Positions 43,561-46,783 of a DNA stretch of 46,783 bases are shown in pieces (positions within the stretch are counted from its first letter, which is position 1; every line of letters starts with the position of its first letter). The DNA is from Lachnospiraceae bacterium. GTDB taxonomy: Bacteria; Bacillota; Clostridia; Lachnospirales; Lachnospiraceae. Location of the stretch: contig BLMD01000282.1 of the NCBI GenBank assembly GCA_011959925.1, positions 1-46,783 of the forward strand, given 5' to 3'. The notes beneath the pieces are model-generated. The model saw only the letters and a program-made list of their open reading frames with translations. It searched no databases and was not told the origin of the DNA. The position numbers and the translations under genes are program-made.

Positions 43561-44143
43561 CCATGCTTTATTTTCAAAAAGTTTGGAGATTGCATTGTCA
43601 GATTATTCAGAAGTTGAAACCTTTGATAGTATCAATGATGTTTCTCGATTAGACAATTTTATTGCATCTAAGAAACCAGACATCATCCTTATGGATATAA
43701 ACTTGAAGAATATAGCCTCTGAGGATGGTCTGGAATTAGCCAAACAGATACTAAGCTGCTATCCAGAACAAATGGTTGTAATTCTGTCTGGCTATGATTT
43801 GCCTGTATATCGAAGTGAAGCAAGAAAAATAGGAGCAAAAGGATTTGTTAATAAAAATATTGAACCTGAAAAACTCATATCTATTCTTTCTAAAATAATG
43901 CAGGGGATACTTTATTTTGACAGGGAAATTCCATTCATAGAAGAATTGACAGATAGTGAGAAACAAATTATACAGCTTATAGCGGAGGGACAAAAACGAA
44001 AAGATATAGCAAGCACACTTTATATTAGTGAACGTACTTTATCAAATCATTTGCAGCATATATTCGAAAAACTGGATGTTACATCAGCGGTTGAAGCCGT
44101 GACAAAAGCTATTCAACTCGGATACATCCCACCAATATGTTAA
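43529..44143 (+). CDS. LuxR/NarL-family response regulator
   Basis: A 204-residue regulator. The receiver domain (1-120) has D10-D11 and phospho-acceptor D56 (IILMDIN), and the conserved lysine near 104 (GFVNKN). The C-terminal helix-turn-helix (about 136-200) is of LuxR type: LTDSEKQIIQLIAEGQKRKD, then IASTLYISERTLSNHLQHIFEKL. ATG 43529 has AAAGGGG directly before it, closer than ideal, so translation probably depends on coupling with the kinase. The inverted repeat at 39019 is a candidate binding site. Confidence 0.9.
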   Translation: MFLINILLVDDHALFSKSLEIALSDYSEVETFDSINDVSRLDNFIASKKPDIILMDINLKNIASEDGLELAKQILSCYPEQMVVILSGYDLPVYRSEARKIGAKGFVNKNIEPEKLISILSKIMQGILYFDREIPFIEELTDSEKQIIQLIAEGQKRKDIASTLYISERTLSNHLQHIFEKLDVTSAVEAVTKAIQLGYIPPIC

Positions 44144-44204
44144 TTAAGAGCCGATGAACTTGTCTTTGACAACGTGCTGCGCTACCCGGCACCACATTAA
44201 TGAA

Positions 44205-44276
44205 TTAGGCGGCACATATCACGAAGGAAATTGGTATCTTATTCCGGATTTGGTATTACCCACCGATGTTGGATAG
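44205..44276 (+). pseudogene. TnpV-like transposon protein fragment
   Basis: In one frame the sequence reads HINELGGTYHEGNWYLIPDL followed by VLPTDVG and a stop. The GGTY-x5-YLIPDL-LP pattern is the N-terminus of TnpV, a small protein of conjugative and mobilisable elements. The rest of TnpV (normally about 110-130 residues) is missing, and no start codon is present. Confidence 0.5.
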
Positions 44277-44328
44277 TGCGGAGGGGTGACAAAACAAATA
44301 TAAATAAAAAAGGGACTTCCTCAATCCT

Positions 44329-44363
44329 TAAAGGCTATGACAGTAACGGTTATAGCTTTTTTT
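44329..44363 (+). terminator. Terminator-like hairpin
   Basis: Arms around 44330-44338 and 44350-44358 pair with one bulge and end in seven T. It may end the two-component-system transcript. It overlaps the start of the doubtful frame at 44337. Confidence 0.5.
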
Positions 44364-44540
44364 CATGCGGTAATTACCGTAAGAAATAACCCCCTATTCC
44401 CACAGGCGGAGAAATACCCAACAACAGTATTCCGCAATCCAATCTCCCGACAATTAACGGAAGAAAACCATATATCAGCACCGAAACCAACCAATCATAT
44501 CAATCAATCCATATCACAGGAGGGCAAAGACCATGAATAA
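44337..44540 (+). CDS. Doubtful 67-residue frame
   Basis: An open frame whose stop overlaps the start of the next gene by eight bases. The second half (NNPLFPQAEKYPTTVFRNP) looks protein-like, but the ATG lies inside the terminator-like hairpin and has only AAAGG before it. It may be the tail of a broken mobile-element gene. Confidence 0.25.
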   Translation: MTVTVIAFFHAVITVRNNPLFPQAEKYPTTVFRNPISRQLTEENHISAPKPTNHINQSISQEGKDHE

Positions 44541-45141
44541 AAAGCAGGAACAGCAGATTTTGGACTATTACAGCACCACAGACAAATATATCCATAGCAG
44601 GACACACTCCAATGCGCATCAAACCGTATTCACCAAAGAAAGCGACAAATACCAGTGGCTTGTGTTGGAGCAGAAAAGCCAGTGCGAAGTCGAGGTAAGG
44701 CAGACCGACAATCATGGAACAATCACAGCAAGGGATAATTACGAACTGACAGGAAATCTCCCTAAGTGCATGGGCGTGGAGCGTTTATGTGAGGGCGCAA
44801 ATTTTCAGATACCTTTTAACGCTGATGAAATCAACTTAATTTATCAGTTTGGGGAGCAGAACAAAGCGGAAACGTGCGCCAGTTTATCCGCTATTCTTCC
44901 GCAGGTAAAGGACAGCGATACAAAGCAGATTGTAAGCGACACATTGAAGAAATTAAATGCCCTGTCAGATGAAACGTGTGCGGAACTGACAGCCACCACC
45001 AAAAGACGGAAACTGACCGAGCATGACCATTCCATAAAGACAAGATTAGCCAAAGCAAAGGAACAGGCAAAACAGCCGACAGTTGCCGAGGGAAAACAGC
45101 ACAGAACCCACAGCAAAGGAAAGGGGGATATGGTACTATGA
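44533..45141 (+). CDS. Mobile-element accessory protein, unknown
   Basis: A 202-residue soluble protein with a strong AGGAGGG eight bases before the ATG. The N-terminal half is mixed (YQWLVLEQKSQCEVEVRQTD); the C-terminal third is basic and helical (KTRLAKAKEQAKQPTVAEGK), which may bind nucleic acid. It overlaps the next gene by four bases. I do not recognise a domain, but this gene pair has the look of accessory genes of Clostridia conjugative elements. Confidence 0.65.
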   Translation: MNKKQEQQILDYYSTTDKYIHSRTHSNAHQTVFTKESDKYQWLVLEQKSQCEVEVRQTDNHGTITARDNYELTGNLPKCMGVERLCEGANFQIPFNADEINLIYQFGEQNKAETCASLSAILPQVKDSDTKQIVSDTLKKLNALSDETCAELTATTKRRKLTEHDHSIKTRLAKAKEQAKQPTVAEGKQHRTHSKGKGDMVL

Positions 45142-45419
45142 AACTTTCACGATACGAGCAGGAAAGTATTCTCAATTATAATGCAGGAGAACAGACTGCC
45201 ACCCTCTATACAAGGGATAAAGCGGTCATGCGGAAACTTGACACGCTTGTTGCAGACTTTCCCGACATATACAGATTGACAGGGCAGGACGAGGTATCTA
45301 AAACCTATTCCTTTCCGAAATCACACGTCAGCTACCGCAAGCCGAGGGCGGTCAGCACAGAGCAGAGGGAACGGGCAAGGCAGATGATGATTGCAAAGAA
45401 TAAGGCAAAGGGAGATTAA
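45138..45419 (+). CDS. Small conserved mobile-element protein
   Basis: A 93-residue protein beginning MKLSRYEQESILNYNAGEQT and including TATLYTRDKAVMRKLDTLV and a basic end (RERARQMMIAKNKAKGD). From memory, small proteins of this form are common next to recombinase and transfer genes of gut integrative elements; function unknown. Its start overlaps the preceding stop as ATGA. The orphan position, far from any transfer gene, suggests a deletion derivative. Confidence 0.7.
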   Translation: MKLSRYEQESILNYNAGEQTATLYTRDKAVMRKLDTLVADFPDIYRLTGQDEVSKTYSFPKSHVSYRKPRAVSTEQRERARQMMIAKNKAKGD

Positions 45420-45507
45420 GCAAAATTTAATGGAATTATGTATGTGCTTATGGTAAAATAACAGCGTTGGATAATTAAACAAATTGAAATTATGGATTGA
45501 GGTAAAT

Positions 45508-46581
45508 ATGAAACAAAAAAAGAAAATTGTTCTTCGGGTTATAGTAGGTATAGGAATAGCTTTGTTGATTATTATAATCGCAGCACTTGTATTGTTTAGA
45601 AATGAATTGCGCTCTCTTATGTCATTGAAAAAGGTTGATGATTACGGAATGTATCAAATGACCTATTATGGCGATTATGGATTTGATGACTTTCTGGAAA
45701 TTGGTGCTGAAAATGATGCGGACATTGAAGCATTTGTAACAAAAAAGTTGTTGAAAGGACTGCCAATAAATTTGGGTGTTACAGGAGACGGCTGCACAGC
45801 TTTTGTCGTAAAAAATGAGAATGGCGATATTTTGTTTGGAAGAAATTTTGATTATTTATATGCCCCGTCTTTACAACTTTACACTGCACCTAATAATGGA
45901 TATGCTTCGGTTTCCACCGTCAATCTTTCTTTTGCAGGATATTCTGAGGACAATTTACCAAGTGGTTCTCTTTTTGATGATTTCCTGACATTAGCCGCAC
46001 CATTTCTTCCCTTTGACGGAATGAATGAGAAAGGGCTTGCGATTGCTACGCTTTCAGTGCTAGAAGCGGAAGCCCCATATAATCCCGACAATATAACATT
46101 AAATACAACCACAGCAATGCGGCTTGTACTTGATAAAGCGGCTACAGTGGAAGAAGCCATTGAATTGTTAAAACAATATAATATATATTTTTCTGGAGGT
46201 ATTGATTGCCATTATTTAATTGCTGATGCAAGTGGGCATTCTGTCATTGTGGAATATGTAAATCAAGAGCTTTGTGTCGTTGAAGCGGAGGACGAATATC
46301 AAATTGCTTCTAATTTTATTGCCTATGACGGTTTGAATATCGGAGAAGGAGGGACTGAATTTGAACGCTATGATAAAGTGCAAAATGCGATAGAAGCGAA
46401 TAACGGTATACTTGAGGAAGGTCAGGCAGTTCAATTATTGGCTGATGTCGGTATTTTTGATGGAAATATAGACAAACTACAATGGAGTGTTCTGTATAAT
46501 CTTACAACTGGTTACGGAGAGATTTTTGCTAATCGGAAAACGAACAATATCATAAGATTTAATCTGGATATGGATAATTGA
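45508..46581 (+). CDS. Membrane-anchored Ntn hydrolase (choloylglycine/C45-like)
   Basis: A 357-residue protein. ATG 45508 is preferred over an in-frame TTG (45484) because TTGAGG precedes it and a signal anchor (KKKIVLRVIVGIGIALLII) begins there. After the anchor (about 8-32) and a 60-residue segment comes a linear-amide C-N hydrolase domain. The nucleophile candidate is C96 in GDGCTAFVV, followed by GNFD-type FGRNFDYLY. Typical bile-salt hydrolases start at the cysteine; here about 95 residues precede it, so activation would need cleavage or the protein works unprocessed. Substrate could be a bile salt, acylated amino acid or beta-lactam-like amide. It is AT-rich and lies next to mobile-element genes. 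Confidence 0.82.
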   Translation: MKQKKKIVLRVIVGIGIALLIIIIAALVLFRNELRSLMSLKKVDDYGMYQMTYYGDYGFDDFLEIGAENDADIEAFVTKKLLKGLPINLGVTGDGCTAFVVKNENGDILFGRNFDYLYAPSLQLYTAPNNGYASVSTVNLSFAGYSEDNLPSGSLFDDFLTLAAPFLPFDGMNEKGLAIATLSVLEAEAPYNPDNITLNTTTAMRLVLDKAATVEEAIELLKQYNIYFSGGIDCHYLIADASGHSVIVEYVNQELCVVEAEDEYQIASNFIAYDGLNIGEGGTEFERYDKVQNAIEANNGILEEGQAVQLLADVGIFDGNIDKLQWSVLYNLTTGYGEIFANRKTNNIIRFNLDMDN

Positions 46582-46648
46582 TATTGGTGCAAACCTCTTG
46601 TTTGTTGGGAACAGAATTAAACATAAAAACTGAATATTGTTTACCTTT

Positions 46649-46689
46649 AGGTAGCGGTTATCTTAACAGACAATCAGCTACCTTTTTTA
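46649..46689 (+). terminator. Terminator of the Ntn hydrolase gene
   Basis: A 7-bp stem (46649-46655 with 46677-46683) followed by six T, 68 bases past the stop. Confidence 0.75.
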
Positions 46690-46783
46690 TTTTCAAAAAC
46701 TATCAACACAGCACAGAAAGAACGAGGTATCGTAAGCGCCAAATATTCCTGCGGATTTTCTAATCTCCTGAATCCCTCTATAA
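46690..46783. other. Right edge, nothing recognised
   Basis: Short AT-rich end with no start codon in a good context. A gene may begin beyond the window. Confidence 0.4.

Larger units (their letters stand above)
44144..44532. other. Mobile-element debris after the response regulator
   Basis: This stretch holds a TnpV-like scrap (44205-44276), a terminator-like hairpin at 44329-44363 and a doubtful 67-codon frame. No intact gene is certain. Confidence 0.5.

Overview
The window looks like a chromosome segment from a Gram-positive anaerobe of the Clostridia, most likely a gut Lachnospiraceae. The support is indirect: strong AGGAGG-type ribosome-binding sites, a PPi-type phosphofructokinase, VanW, ECF and MsmX/UgpC-type transport genes, a BspA-like surface enzyme, and conjugative-element debris typical of that group. 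No rRNA or tRNA gene, CRISPR array or intact transposase was seen.

Left flank (1-3250): a graveyard of mobile DNA. It holds a large serine recombinase that has lost its catalytic N-terminus, a scrap of an Rpn/PD-(D/E)XK transposase-like gene, an internally deleted Tn916-type tyrosine integrase, and several orphan terminators. Between the scraps sits one apparently intact microprotein carrying an IGGADGPT motif, with its own promoter.

Core (3267-33420): a membrane diguanylate cyclase; a B12-binding radical SAM protein coupled to endonuclease III; a small envelope cluster (membrane-anchored protein, polytopic membrane protein, acyltransferase); a secreted Big2-SGNH esterase and a DnaQ-like exonuclease; a 35-residue membrane peptide and a VanW protein; an operon of AIR-synthase-like protein, Lrp/AsnC regulator, aminotransferase and TrmL; the ECF module ecfA1-ecfA2-ecfT followed by truA; PPi-phosphofructokinase; a sugar ABC ATPase followed by a CdaR/PucR-type regulator; and a second YidD-like protein. 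Arginine synthesis follows: argG diverges from argC-GNAT-argJ-argB-argD. The argG-argC gap carries ArgR-like operators overlapping both promoters, and three 51-bp hairpin-forming direct repeats lie before argJ.

Right part: a 5-kb gene on the minus strand encodes a secreted multidomain GH2 glycosidase (33562-38592). The right flank (about 39000-46783) is visibly more AT-rich and looks acquired. It has a BceAB-type ABC transporter followed by a NarL-type two-component system, a TnpV scrap, small conjugative-element proteins and a membrane-anchored Ntn hydrolase of the choloylglycine/C45 type. The window is therefore a housekeeping and arginine block flanked by two mobile-element scars. The best leads are the IGGADGPT microprotein, the argJ leader repeats, the unusual pairing of a Bce-type pump with a NarL-type system, and the YidD paralogue with its partner gene.
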